From the NCBI RefSeq assembly GCF_009870125.1, contig NC_046683.1, forward strand, positions 40,067,869 to 40,131,868: a stretch of DNA of 64,000 bases. The letters run 5' to 3'. This document shows positions 1 to 9,706 of this stretch, piece after piece (the first letter of the stretch is position 1; each line of letters begins with the position of its first letter). The DNA comes from Drosophila pseudoobscura (Eukaryota > Arthropoda > Insecta > Diptera > Drosophilidae). Made by a program: the position numbers and the translations under genes. The notes beneath the pieces were generated by a model. It had not been told where the DNA came from and searched no databases. It worked only from the letters and a program-made list of their open reading frames with translations.

Positions 1-551
1 GCTTCGTACGCTTCTTGTAGTGTTTTGGGGTTCATAGCCTTAATAGTTGGCCCTAGTGGTCCTCTGATCCCTCTTAGGAATTCATTGCGACATAAGTCTT
101 TAACTAGCTCCTTTTTTGTTTTAAAACGTGTCGGTTCAGTTTCTTTGGCTTCGGTGAGTCGAAATAATGTCAGTTTTAGTTCGGTGATCTGTTCGTACAA
201 TCTTTGAATTGATAGCCCTTTCGTCGATAGCCTATGTAATTCGTACATGAGAGTTGGTTCGTCTCTTTTATCAGAGAAATGCAATATAAGAACTTCCTTA
301 ATCTCGTCCCAACTCAAGGTAGAACCTGCAGCATTAACTGCATCATTTGCTTTACCTTCGATCTTGTTTCTAATCGCTCTAAGAAGCACTTTACCATACG
401 GTGTTTGGTCGGTGCCTCTAATAAGGAGGAGAATTTCTTCGACGTTGCTTATAAAATCTGACAGAATTTTTGAATTTCCATCGTAAGACGGAAGAAATCT
501 GATTGCATCGGGGATCCTCATGGAAGCAAAAAAATCTATTGGGCTAATCAT
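1..551 (-). CDS. LTR retrotransposon Gag, N-terminal part (runs off left edge)
   Basis: An open frame on the minus strand begins at an ATG at 551-549 and stays open for 183 codons to the window edge; it is also open upstream of that ATG, back to a stop near 765. After a Ser/Pro/Asn-rich start the protein reads like the capsid-type region of Ty3/gypsy Gag proteins: a RIPDAIRFLPSYDG motif, then a helical region with SWDEIKEVLILHFSDKRD and YELHRLSTKGLSIQRLYEQI. This order is typical of the retrotransposon gag family (PF03732) in insect elements. Zinc knuckle, protease and polymerase would lie to the left, outside the window. The ATG is the first in frame, so the start is reasonable but unproven. 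Assignment to the 17.6/297 group rests only on the primer-binding-like site at 2132-2147. Confidence 0.7.
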   Translation of the reverse strand, partial: MISPIDFFASMRIPDAIRFLPSYDGNSKILSDFISNVEEILLLIRGTDQTPYGKVLLRAIRNKIEGKANDAVNAAGSTLSWDEIKEVLILHFSDKRDEPTLMYELHRLSTKGLSIQRLYEQITELKLTLFRLTEAKETEPTRFKTKKELVKDLCRNEFLRGIRGPLGPTIKAMNPKTLQEAYE

Positions 552-1062
552 ATTGGCGTTTTGATTTGGTGGGGGGGAACTTGATGTTGAAGAGATTTCC
601 TGCCCTGTCTGCGCTACTATCTCTGAGGTATTGTTAGTTTTGATTAGTTTGATTCTATCTTCTGGTCTTTGGGATGAGTAAGTGACTGTAGTGTAATATT
701 GTGTGAGTGTGTGTTGTATCTTATGTATATTTTGTAAATGAAGTTTTGAAAGTGTATACTTTAAGAGGTCTATTCAAATTTCAAGTGCCTTAAAAACTAT
801 TTAATTGTATGTGTGTGTGGCAAAACTATTATGCTGATCGCTGTGTATGGTGATATTTGATATGTGTGCCTTACGTGGGTGTTGTGCTCGAAGAGTGCGG
901 CGTTGCTGTGTAAGTCGATATTCAATCTGTGTTGCCTTGATTGCCTGTGTACTGGAAGTCCTAAGGATCCCAATTGTATCTGTAAAGAATTACTTTTATT
1001 ATTTCTTCTATTTCTTATTTCTGTGTTTCTTTGAAATGGGACTATGAATTAAATCTCCCCCT

Positions 1063-1630
1063 TTTTATACCCGATACTCAAAATGAGTATTGGGGTATAT
1101 TAGATTTGTGGTAAAAGTGTATGTGTGTAATGTCCAGAAGCAATCGTATGCGACCCCATAAAGTATATATATTCTTGATCAGCATCAATTGCCGAGTCGA
1201 TTGAGCCATGTCTGTCTGTCCGTCTGTCCGTCCGTCCGTCTGTCCGTCTGTCCGTCCGTCCGTCTGTCCGTCTGTCCGTCCGTCTGTCCGTCCCCTTCAG
1301 CGCCTAATGCTCAAAGACTATAAGAGCTAGAGCAACGATGTTTTGGATCCAGACTTCTGTGATATGTCACTGGGCGCAGAATCATAGAGAATGACTATAT
1401 CTATCCGGTTGCTGAATTTGGATCAGATCAGATCATTTTTGTAGCCAAAAGGAACAAATCAATTTGCATTGGCTACGCAGCGCCCGACGTCACGCTCAGA
1501 CTGATTTTCTGTCTCTCTCGCACGCATTCTTTGTCGTGTCGTTTAATATTAGCGGCGTCTGCCGGAGGAGAGCCATACTGACTTAGTATCGGGTATAACT
1601 GTAGAGTTGCGGTGTCCGCAGCAACTCACA
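1063..1630 (+). mobile_element. INE-1/DINE-1 (mini-me, SGM-like) Helitron-derived repeat
   Basis: Hallmarks of the Drosophila INE-1 family are present in order: TATACCCGATACTC near the left end, ATAAAGTATATATATTCTTGATCAGCATCAA and GCCGAGTCGATTGAGCCATGTC, an imperfect (GTCY)n microsatellite at about 1210-1292, then GACTATAAGAGCTAGAGCAACG. The right part has GTATCGGGTATAACTG and ends at GCAACTCACAACGTTCCCCC. The (GTCY)n core is the proto-microsatellite described for mini-me elements. The copy is non-coding and non-autonomous, and sits inside the leader of the LTR element. Confidence 0.8.
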
Positions 1631-2150
1631 ACGTTCCCCCTAGTTCGTGTTGAGTTCGGACAATGAATTTAGTTGACGAATGATTGAATGAATATGCCAA
1701 CAAATTGGTTCGAATGACTTGTTCGTATCCATCGTGTTGGCTCAGCTGGTCGCGTTGGACTGCGTTTTGGGCGTACCGAACGAACGTTACCCTGGCTGAC
1801 GTGTTTGAGCACAATTTGGGCTATCTCACTAACACAACACCAACCACACTTGAATTTAGCAGATTTAATTAATTTATTTTATGAATTTCTTAATATTTAT
1901 TACCCCTCTTGTACTCTTTGTATATTTTACTGCTTTTAAGGGTCTTTCATATTTTCATTCAATCTTCTCTTGAACATACAATATTTTTGTGTTTCTTTTT
2001 AATTTTTTTGTTTTTATTACATTTAAGTTTTCTTTGCATTCTTTCACTCTGTTTTCTTTTCTTTTTGTTTCTAACTTACACATGTAACCATAATTTTATA
2101 TCCATTGGTTCTGTCAAAATTATTTTTGACTCCGTTCGACTACGCCAGTT

Positions 2151-2531
2151 ATAGTTGGGAGTTCCTGTGTAGGAGCAGGATGTTCCAGGATTACCAATAA
2201 ATAAGCTTTGTATAAATGTTAAGTGCAAACAAATTTATTTCAAACTCAATCTCTTTGGTTTGACTTCTCAATTAAGACTGACTGCAAGACCTTTGTCTTG
2301 CCGTTCTTGTTATTGTTGCTGGTCTTCCTCTGTCGACGTCGCTGCCTCTGTATTTCCGAGAATTGTTTACATATGTACCATTCTTGGACGATGAGCTCTT
2401 GACTGCCGCAATCACATCCTCCCTAGTGCTGACGCCTGTGTTTATGCAAGTGTAATTCCATGCGACAATGTGCTACATACAAGCCCAATCGTGTGGGCTT
2501 AGCGGGGGGAACGTCGAGGGGTGTCGAGGCG
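2151..2531. other. Unassigned interspersed sequence, possible LTR remnant
   Basis: No coding region is evident. It adjoins the primer-binding-like site, so it may be the LTR of the leftward element. A minus-strand AATAAA (TTTATT near 2234) would fit an LTR polyadenylation signal, but no second LTR copy is available for comparison. Confidence 0.25.
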
Positions 2532-2630
2532 GCTAGCGCCGTCTGCCGGAGGAGAGCCATACTGACTAAGTATAGGGTATAAATGTAGACTTGCGGTCGC
2601 AGCAGCAACTCACAACGGTCCCCCTTCGTT
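2532..2630 (+). mobile_element. INE-1 3'-end fragment
   Basis: About 95 bp match the last part of the copy at 1063-1630: GTCTGCCGGAGGAGAGCCATACTGACT, a GTATAGGGTATAA stretch, then GCAGCAACTCACAACGGTCCCCCTT. The 5' half, including the (GTCY)n core, is absent. The two ends differ at only a few positions, so they belong to one subfamily. Confidence 0.75.
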
Positions 2631-3833
2631 AATCCTTGCAATGGCAATTTCCACAGTAGGGTCTGGCTTTGGAGCGACTCCAAACTGCAAAAGGGCAGCG
2701 CGACGATTGTAAGCGGCTTGTAGCTGATTTAAAACGAAAAAGAAGTGATTCTCAAACTGTAAGGTATTGGCATTTAAAGTCTCTGTTACAGCGGGTTTAG
2801 AGTAAGGTGCTTTAAAACTGTAATCGCAGCAAATGTAAACATTAGCTCCCTCTGTGGGTGGTCTAGGGCTGGTTGCGTTGGGGGAGAAAAAAAAGGATAA
2901 AGCGTTGATATTTGAACGTCACTTGGCTGATCCGACAGGGCTCATATCAGCTGGAGTCAAAATGAAATTTTAAAATGAAAATGGGTTACAGCAGCAGGAT
3001 GGTGACAAAATCTTTTTGTTTAAGACCCAAAGTATTTTTGCGACTATTGGAAGAACAGCTGGTTCGACGCACACAAAAATCAAGAGAGTTCCATTATTCT
3101 AGAGTTTAGACTTTCGAGTGCAGCCGGATCGACTTCGCTGGGCTGCGGATTTTAAATCGGGACTGTAGAAGCCCAACAAAGCCTTGTGAAGGACGGCTCA
3201 ATTTGTACTATTTTTTTTCGAGGAGTTCTTAAAAATTAAAATTGCCTCATTTTGACCTCTGTGCCTCGCCATTTCGAGTGTCGTGCGTTCCAATTAGGAG
3301 CATTGTCATATGTTCAAATTGTGCCTGTGGAATTTCGGCCCGATGAAAGTGCAAGTGCAATGCTCCAAGAAGGCAGAGGCATGCGAAAAATACGCGCTAG
3401 TGGAGCCAAAGACCATCACGAAAAACAGAGATACAGTCTGCGAAGGAGAGAGAGGTCGTTTAAGTCTGTGAAAGAAGAGCCAAAGAGTGAAGTAGAAGAG
3501 TGATCCTATGGTATCACGAATATGAAAGGAGAAAATACCAGAAGAACAAACAGTTTTACATACGAGTATATTTGAAAAGTGAAGCTATGATCAAAAGAAT
3601 AGGAGAGTGGAAAGTGGCACGGTAATAAAAGAAAAGTTAAAGAAAGAAGATAAAGATTTACCCAAACATTAAAATAAACGCACTCAATTTATAAGAATAA
3701 CAATTGAACGATGTGCAGATGGTGTTTTTGTAGGACGCACTTGTGACATTTCTATTGTAGTGATATTTTGTACTTTAATAGACTTTAGATACAGGGACTC
3801 TAATAGCTACATAATTTCTATACATTTTGTATT
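2631..3833. other. Interspersed sequence without a recognisable gene
   Basis: The only ORF of note is 3252-3503 (+, 83 codons), whose product is basic at the C-terminus and resembles nothing I know. It is flanked by transposon debris, has no convincing promoter or splice sites, and may be a remnant of an unidentified element. Confidence 0.3.
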
Positions 3834-4341
3834 CGTTTATTTGTGTCAGGGCTTCCCCAGTGGCAGTGACAGTGCTTTGCATTGACGTCGCACCCTACAC
3901 CTCGGTTTCCGAGAATACAGGGTTCCTGAATGAGGACTATGTCGGCTCTACCTTTGGCTAGGTGGAGCAGGAGAGCAGCGCATGATGGTGGAGGTTTATC
4001 AGCAGGATGTCGTCCGACATCACGAACGATACATCCGACGCCATTTTGACCTACGCTCTTGGGGCCTCCCCTTTCGAATTTCCGGCAGCTTCGGATCTAT
4101 CTCGACCTCCGGTTGCCTGCCTGTGGAACTTGTAAGGGGATGTGGTCACTTGGTCACTTCTTGCAGCCGCAATCCACTGCTCCGTCAGACTCCTCATTTA
4201 CGATGAGGATGACATCCTCCACCCTGGCCACCTTCCAATCGGATCTTCTCCGACCTTGCAGACTTGCTGGCTGAGCGTTGTCGCTTACTTGTGCTACCAC
4301 GACCTTGTTACCAGCCGACCTCACGGAAATTTTGAAGTTTT
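3834..4341 (-). pseudogene. Decayed LINE fragment: ORF1 end and endonuclease start
   Basis: Reading the minus strand downward there is an ORF1-like C-terminus (SVRSAGNKVVVAQVSDNAQP followed by VEDVILIVN). After a degenerate gap come pieces of an apurinic-type endonuclease: LAKGRADIVLIQEPCI and CDVNAKHCHCHWGSPDTN. These correspond to AMEQGLADIALVQEPWI and TDANAHHNVWGSTDIN in the intact LINE to the right, but in the opposite orientation, and they are diverged, frameshifted and internally deleted. It is a dead relative from the same broad LINE group. A stop follows the WGSPDTN block. The right boundary depends on whether the duplication at 4342-4351 really marks the edge of the younger insertion. 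Confidence 0.6.
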
Positions 4342-4351
4342 TAAAGGCGTT
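4342..4351 (+). repeat. Candidate target-site duplication, left copy
   Basis: TAAAGGCGTT occurs here and again at 9723-9732, directly after the LINE's 3' tail. A 10-bp match placed this way is unlikely by chance. Caveat: a minus-strand open frame runs through this point into 4387, so the 5' junction is provisional. Confidence 0.5.
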
Positions 4352-4408
4352 TTCGGCTGGCGAAAATCCTCTAGCTGAACCCTCCACGAGGGTGCCGGCT
4401 GGGCAATG

Positions 4409-4474
4409 GACACTGCATTACCCCGGACAAGGGTAATGCACTGTCGCTTGCTCTGTCCGGGGTAATGCAGTGTC
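4409..4474 (+). repeat. Perfect 21-bp inverted repeat in LINE leader
   Basis: The left arm 4409-4429 (GACACTGCATTACCCCGGACA) is the exact reverse complement of 4454-4474, with a 24-nt loop. The loop itself holds GGTAATGCACTGTC (4432-4445), a near-copy of the right arm's GGTAATGCAGTGTC, so two alternative hairpins can form. It lies 150 nt before ORF1. Confidence 0.9.
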
Positions 4475-4623
4475 TAGCTAAGGCTATGGTCCGGCGTCTT
4501 CCCGATTCAAAGTCGGGGGAACCGAACCAGGGCCATGGCTAGAGGTGCCTGGCGGTCAGGCCTAAAACGCTAGGGGGTGGTCCCCCCGAAAAATATTAAC
4601 CAGTATGGACCCTCGGGCCAAAT

Positions 4624-6066
4624 ATGGAGGCGAAGAAGGATGAAGCACGGGTTGGGATGTCAACCCAAACGTCGGTGGAAAGCGTGACTGCTACCACCGG
4701 CGGGCACGGGGAGGAGCAGTCCTCTCTGCGTGTCGCCAGCGGTCACACCTCAGACTTGGCGGGAGCAGGCCAGGTCAGTTGTAAAGCTACTGCCACAACA
4801 ACAACAACAAAAACAACTCACTCCGTGCCCTGCAAGTTGAGCCGCACAGATGCCGTAGTCGATACAGACACGGATCTGGAGAGCGTGCTCTCTCTAAGCA
4901 GGACGGACGAAGAGAGCCTTCTCCGCTCGCCGGAACCAGGCACCAGCTCCCTGCGTAGGGAAGGGCCGAAGCGTTCCAAGGAGGGGATGAAGGCCAAGGC
5001 GCAATACAAAGCGGCCCTCAACATAAAAAGCCGGCTGCAAGGCAAAGCAGACATCTCCCAGGAGGAGAAGGTCAAGCTAGCCTGGGCTGAGCAGAGAGTA
5101 GAGGAGGGTCGGCTACACTATGCCCAGATGCCACAGATGAGGGCGTCGAATGGCGAATATGCCAATAAGGTGGAGGAGATGATGGCCACCAAGAGGCAAC
5201 GCTCGACTGAGAGTGCCATTAAGGACACTCCAGCGAGCAAGCGGCAACGCGGGCCCAGGAGTGCAGCCCCTCCACCGAAAGCGGCCAAGAAGCCGAAAGC
5301 GAAGGTCAGCGAGGTGACCAAACGACACCTGATCGTGGCACTCATTGACCGCAGCGAGGAAAACGGCAAGATGTCAGCGGCACAGTGGAAGCTGGTGCAC
5401 GCGCGTCTTGTCGACGCACTCTTTGCACAGATGGAGGAAGACCCCGCGGCCCCAATGCCCACGTTCGATGGTGCTGGGTGGCTAAATGGGGTTAAGATCC
5501 TGAAGTGCAATGATGACCCAACCCTAAGGTGGCTGACGCGTACGGTCTGCCAACTGGAGGCGATGTGGGAGGGGGCCAAGCTGGAGGTTGTGGACCGGGA
5601 GCTTATCCCGTCCAAGCCTAAGGCGAAAGTACTCTTCCCCATCACGATCCAGGGGGACCGAGCGCTGAAGCTCCTTCAGCGGCAAAACGCGGACGTGCCA
5701 ACGGCAGACTGGAGGATCCTACACATTGGTAGCCCACTACCCAACGAGGGGGGCCAGTGTGTGATCCTCCAAATAAACAAGGAAGCAGAGGATCTGCTAT
5801 ACCCCAAGTTCGGGAAGATGGCGTGGGGCATGGGTAGCGTCTACCTGCGCCTCAAAAAGCGCCACCCTGAGGACAAGGACGCGCATACCCTGCAGGCAGG
5901 CGAGGTGGAAAAGGACCTAGGTCTCGAGTCCATCGTGGAGGCCGCCCAGGGTCTCGCGCTTGAGGACGAAGACGAGGAAGACGGTGACCTGACGTTAGTA
6001 GTCAACCCGTCGGATGCAAGTGAGCCAGCCACCCATGCTGAGTGTGCTGCAGCTAAACTTGCATAA
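4624..6066 (+). CDS. LINE ORF1 protein (Gag-like, nucleic-acid binding)
   Basis: 480 residues. The N-terminal third is Ser/Thr/Glu-rich. A basic segment around residues 190-225 (KRQRSTE, ASKRQRGPR, KAAKKPKAK) looks like a nuclear-localisation or RNA-binding region. The region of about 300-410 (VLFPITIQGDRALKLLQRQN through YLRLKKRHP) resembles the DUF4780-type domain found in ORF1 of many Drosophila LINEs, recalled from the family pattern rather than searched. The tail is acidic (EDEDEEDGD). I see no CCHC knuckles, unlike jockey- or I-type Gag proteins. Its role would be to coat the element RNA for reverse transcription. The start ATG follows the leader hairpin, and ORF2 begins 53 nt before its stop in the +1 frame. 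Confidence 0.85.
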   Translation: MEAKKDEARVGMSTQTSVESVTATTGGHGEEQSSLRVASGHTSDLAGAGQVSCKATATTTTTKTTHSVPCKLSRTDAVVDTDTDLESVLSLSRTDEESLLRSPEPGTSSLRREGPKRSKEGMKAKAQYKAALNIKSRLQGKADISQEEKVKLAWAEQRVEEGRLHYAQMPQMRASNGEYANKVEEMMATKRQRSTESAIKDTPASKRQRGPRSAAPPPKAAKKPKAKVSEVTKRHLIVALIDRSEENGKMSAAQWKLVHARLVDALFAQMEEDPAAPMPTFDGAGWLNGVKILKCNDDPTLRWLTRTVCQLEAMWEGAKLEVVDRELIPSKPKAKVLFPITIQGDRALKLLQRQNADVPTADWRILHIGSPLPNEGGQCVILQINKEAEDLLYPKFGKMAWGMGSVYLRLKKRHPEDKDAHTLQAGEVEKDLGLESIVEAAQGLALEDEDEEDGDLTLVVNPSDASEPATHAECAAAKLA

Positions 6067-9000
6067 AAGCAAGGTAGCGTCGGCGGAGCTCCTCATCGCC
6101 ATGGAGCAAGGGCTCGCCGACATAGCTCTAGTCCAGGAGCCCTGGATTGCGACAGGCAATTCAGTGGCCGGACTAAAGTCCTCAAATCATAACCTGTTCT
6201 ACTCAACATCGGTAAGCAGGAGCAGAACCGTCGTACTCGTACGAAAGGGAATCCATGCTTACCTTATGTCTCATTACAGCACGGATGACCTGACGGTTGT
6301 GATGCTGGAAAGTGAGGAAAAGCGCCTTCTGGTGGCTTCCTGCTACATGGCTCACGACAGACCCGCACCACCCGACGAACTCAGGAGCCTGGTGACAGAA
6401 GCCGGCACCAAAAACTATCAACTCGTCATCGGAACGGACGCCAACGCCCACCATAATGTGTGGGGAAGCACCGACATCAATGACAGAGGTGAGTCACTCT
6501 TAGACTTTATACTAGCAACTAATCTATATATAGCAAACGTTGGGGAGGAGCACACCTTCGTAGGTCCGACCTCATCCAACGTGCTAGACCTAACACTTGC
6601 AATGGGAAACAGTACTACGGTATCTAGCTGGATGGTCCTCGATAGACCATCCTTCTCAGACCATAAGTACATTCAGTTCAAGTGCGAATTCAAACACCTT
6701 TCGAAGACAACAGTCTATAGAAACCCCCGGAACACAAACTGGGCAAAGTTTAAAAAGACAGTTACTTCGAAGCTCGCGAATCCGGGCTCAGTGAAATCCG
6801 CGGAGGATATAGAGAAGTCCCTAAAGACCCTATCCAACGAGCTACTGAACGCCTACCATGCATCGTGCAAACCCTCGAGAACGAAGAGGAGGTCCAAGCC
6901 ACTCTGGTGGAACCGAGATCTCTCTCTCCAAAGGAACAACCTCAAGGAATTCTTCAAGATCGCCAAACAAGCGAACGAGGAGATTGTCAATGAGGAATAT
7001 AAAATCCTACTTAGGAGCTACAAGAAGGAAATACGTAAGGCACAAAGGAACTCGTGGAGAAACTTCTGCTCCAACATCGAGAAAGTGCCCGAAACCGCCA
7101 GGCTTCGGAAGCTGCTTTCAAAGCAGCCCACAGTACAGAGCCAACTAAAACTAGACAACGGACAGTGGACAGAGGGCAGCAAAGAAGCCCTAACAGCACT
7201 AATGGAGGCGCACTTCCCTGGATGCACCGAGGTCACCGACGCCAAGGAGCATCAGGACCTAGCAACCGAGGAACAACACCCTCCAATAGGTCTGTTAACC
7301 ACTAAGAGAATACACTGGGCCATAGACTCCTTCGCGGGCATAAAAGCACCAGGACTGGACGGGATATTCCCAGCCATGATGCAGTTGACCAAAGAGGTTA
7401 TCACCCCATGGCTCCTCGCAATATACTCAGCATGCCTAAGTACGGGCTATATCCCCATCCAATGGAGAACCTCAAGAGTTGTCTTCCTCCCTAAGGCAGG
7501 AAAGTGCAGCCACGTGAGTCCCAAGGACTACAGACCGATAAGCCTTACCTCCTTTATACTAAAAACACTAGAAAAGCTGTTGGATTTGCACATCAGGAAT
7601 GAGGTAGAGGGACTGATGTCAACAAACCAACACGCCTACACTAAAGGGAAATCAGTGGAGACGGCACTACACTCGCTAGTAGCCACCATCGAGAGCGCCC
7701 TTCACAACAAAAAGTATGCTTTGGGAGCATTTGTGGACATCTCAGGAGCATTCAACAACGTGGCCATAACCGCAATAACAAGTCGCCTAGAAGCGAATAA
7801 CATACACCCTGCAATCAACGTCTGGATCAAAAACCTCCTAAGTTGCAGACGGGTGCAATCGGAGTGGGGCACTGCTTCCATGGTAAAGGGGGCACACAGA
7901 GGCACACCTCAGGGTGGAGTCCTGTCGCCACTACTGTGGAATCTGGTGGTCGACGACCTCATCAAGAGATTTGAAAGGAAGGCCCCAAAGATAACGGCTT
8001 ATGCAGATGACATAAGCATACTTATTACGGGTGTATGTCCATCGACCCTCAGCTCCTTAATGGAACGTACACTCAGGGAGATACGTGAGTGGGCGGAAGA
8101 GGTAGGACTCAGTATCAACGCGGACAAGACGGACCTCATCCTCTTTACCAAGAGGTACAAGGTACCGATATGGACCCCCCCGAAAATTGACCAAACTAGG
8201 CTGACCCCAAAATCACAGGTGAAATACCTAGGCACAGTACTGGACAGCAAGCTGGCATGGAGGCCCAATGTAGTGGAAAGGGTGAAGAAGGCTACCATTG
8301 CGCTTTATGCATCCAAGAAGATGCTCAGCAGCACATGGGGCCTGTCACCTGCTCTAATGCACTGGATCTACATCTCGGTGGTGCGACCAACTCTGCTGTA
8401 TGGAGCCTTAATGTGGTGGCAGGCTACTGAAAAGAAGACATACCATAAGCTTATGGAGAAAACTCAGCGACAGGCTCTGCTCTGTATTACAGGGGCGCTG
8501 AGGTCAACCCCAACAAAAGCACTCGAAACCATACTCGGAATCGACCCCCTGGACATTCAAGCTCGCCTGATTGCGGGAAAGGCAGCACAACGCCTCATAG
8601 CATCAGGAAATCTATCGCCACAAGGATACGGGCATAGTTCAATCGGCAGGGAAATGACCAGATCAACTGACTACATGACCCCCCAAACTTGCCTTGACGT
8701 CAAAACAACCACATCTCTGGGACCTGAAGACTGGAAGATTGGAAGGGACCAAACTGAGCACCTCAATATATACACAGACGGCTCCAAGATGGACGGAGGA
8801 GTAGGAGCGGGCCTATACTGCACAGACCCCGTGATAAGGCTGTCGTATAAGCTACCCGACCCATGCAGCATATTCCAGGCAGAAGTTTTTGCCATCGGGA
8901 AAGCAGCGGAGGTCGCTCTCCGCACAGAACGAACACACGATGCGGTCAACCTATTCGTCGACAGCCAAGCGGCGATAAGATCCATGCAGTCGTCCGTGGT

Positions 9001-9619
9001 CAGTTCCAGAAGTGTCTTGGCGAGCAGGGAGGCATTAGACATCCTAAGCACGACAAAGACAGTGCGGATCTATTGGGTTCCCAGCCACCAGGGCATCGAA
9101 GGAAACGAAGCGGCGGACGTACTAGCTAAGGAAGGCGTCGGGCTGGAGAATAGGAGAACCGAGAACGTGCCTGTCTCCCTCAGAACGCTGCAAGGCGATC
9201 TAGAGAAGCAGGCTAGAGCACAGACTGATAGCAGGTGGAGGAGTACCACCACCTGCAGAACCTCGAAGATAATGTGCAAGGAGCGCAACGAGAAACTTAG
9301 CCACTACCTACTGCACCTACCACGAAAGGACTGCAGACTGATGGTGGGAATACTAACAGGTCACTGTCTGGCTGCTGCACATGCAGCAAAGCTAGGCATC
9401 ACCAACAGAGACAGTTGCAGGAAATGTGAGGAACCTGGGGCTATCGAAACCCTGGAACATCTCATCTGCAACTGTCCGGCTCTCTCAAGGGCAAGGAGGA
9501 GATACCTGGGCGCCCCAGTGTTGGCATCACTGGAAGATGCCTCCAAAAGGACGCCTCAGGAACTGCTGGCCTATGCTAAAAACACCTCGATTCTCGGGGA
9601 CTTTTTAGAACCACGTTAA
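6014..9619 (+). CDS. LINE ORF2: endonuclease, reverse transcriptase, RNase H
   Basis: 1201 residues from ATG 6014; ATG 6035 (MLSVLQLNLHKSK) is an equally good start because conservation begins there. The exonuclease-endonuclease-phosphatase domain shows LQLNLHKSK, LVQEPWI, TDANAHHNVWGS and SFSDHKYI. The reverse transcriptase has APGLDGIFP, FLPKAGK, RGTPQGGVLSPLLWNL and the catalytic YADD at about residues 663-666. RNase H shows IYTDGSK, AEVFAIGKA, FVDSQAAI and HQGIEGNEAADVLAK. A final CRKCEEPGAIETLEHLICNC is the usual Cys/His motif of this clade. All key residues I can check are present and there is no internal stop, so the protein looks functional. It overlaps ORF1 by 53 nt; ribosomal reinitiation or frameshifting would be needed. 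Confidence 0.93.
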   Translation: MQVSQPPMLSVLQLNLHKSKVASAELLIAMEQGLADIALVQEPWIATGNSVAGLKSSNHNLFYSTSVSRSRTVVLVRKGIHAYLMSHYSTDDLTVVMLESEEKRLLVASCYMAHDRPAPPDELRSLVTEAGTKNYQLVIGTDANAHHNVWGSTDINDRGESLLDFILATNLYIANVGEEHTFVGPTSSNVLDLTLAMGNSTTVSSWMVLDRPSFSDHKYIQFKCEFKHLSKTTVYRNPRNTNWAKFKKTVTSKLANPGSVKSAEDIEKSLKTLSNELLNAYHASCKPSRTKRRSKPLWWNRDLSLQRNNLKEFFKIAKQANEEIVNEEYKILLRSYKKEIRKAQRNSWRNFCSNIEKVPETARLRKLLSKQPTVQSQLKLDNGQWTEGSKEALTALMEAHFPGCTEVTDAKEHQDLATEEQHPPIGLLTTKRIHWAIDSFAGIKAPGLDGIFPAMMQLTKEVITPWLLAIYSACLSTGYIPIQWRTSRVVFLPKAGKCSHVSPKDYRPISLTSFILKTLEKLLDLHIRNEVEGLMSTNQHAYTKGKSVETALHSLVATIESALHNKKYALGAFVDISGAFNNVAITAITSRLEANNIHPAINVWIKNLLSCRRVQSEWGTASMVKGAHRGTPQGGVLSPLLWNLVVDDLIKRFERKAPKITAYADDISILITGVCPSTLSSLMERTLREIREWAEEVGLSINADKTDLILFTKRYKVPIWTPPKIDQTRLTPKSQVKYLGTVLDSKLAWRPNVVERVKKATIALYASKKMLSSTWGLSPALMHWIYISVVRPTLLYGALMWWQATEKKTYHKLMEKTQRQALLCITGALRSTPTKALETILGIDPLDIQARLIAGKAAQRLIASGNLSPQGYGHSSIGREMTRSTDYMTPQTCLDVKTTTSLGPEDWKIGRDQTEHLNIYTDGSKMDGGVGAGLYCTDPVIRLSYKLPDPCSIFQAEVFAIGKAAEVALRTERTHDAVNLFVDSQAAIRSMQSSVVSSRSVLASREALDILSTTKTVRIYWVPSHQGIEGNEAADVLAKEGVGLENRRTENVPVSLRTLQGDLEKQARAQTDSRWRSTTTCRTSKIMCKERNEKLSHYLLHLPRKDCRLMVGILTGHCLAAAHAAKLGITNRDSCRKCEEPGAIETLEHLICNCPALSRARRRYLGAPVLASLEDASKRTPQELLAYAKNTSILGDFLEPR

Positions 9620-9706
9620 CACTCCCGCGACGGTTCATACACCCCCCCATCCGGATAACTAAGGGCCATATTGGCCTATGCGCGGCCCCGCTGAGGGCCG
9701 TCCGGG

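Larger units (their letters stand above)
1..2150 (-). mobile_element. LTR retrotransposon 5' part: gag, leader and candidate primer-binding site, interrupted by INE-1
   Basis: The gag at the left edge reads leftward, so its LTR should lie to the right. Reading the minus strand down from 2150, the sequence ...CAACTATAACTGGCGTAGTCGAACGG looks like an LTR end followed by a tRNA primer-binding site of the TGGCGCAGTCG class used by 17.6/297-type elements, with one C-to-T difference. Between it and gag lies an A/T-rich leader plus an INE-1 copy that must have inserted later. The outer LTR edge was not found: sequence right of 2150 has no recognisable start before the second INE-1 fragment at 2532. 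The gag assignment is firm; the extent and the primer site are inference. Confidence 0.45.

Noticed and set aside
1203..1292. Array of GTCY tetramers considered as a CRISPR-like or satellite array
   Set aside because: It is the known microsatellite core of INE-1; repeats have no spacers.
1738..1830. tRNA-like GTTGGCTCAGCTGGTCGCGTTGG (D-arm/A-box look)
   Set aside because: No matching B box (GGTTCGANNCC) or acceptor stem downstream, so not a tRNA.
3252..3503. 83-codon plus-strand ORF in transposon-rich DNA
   Set aside because: No recognisable domain, promoter or neighbour; likely chance or element debris.
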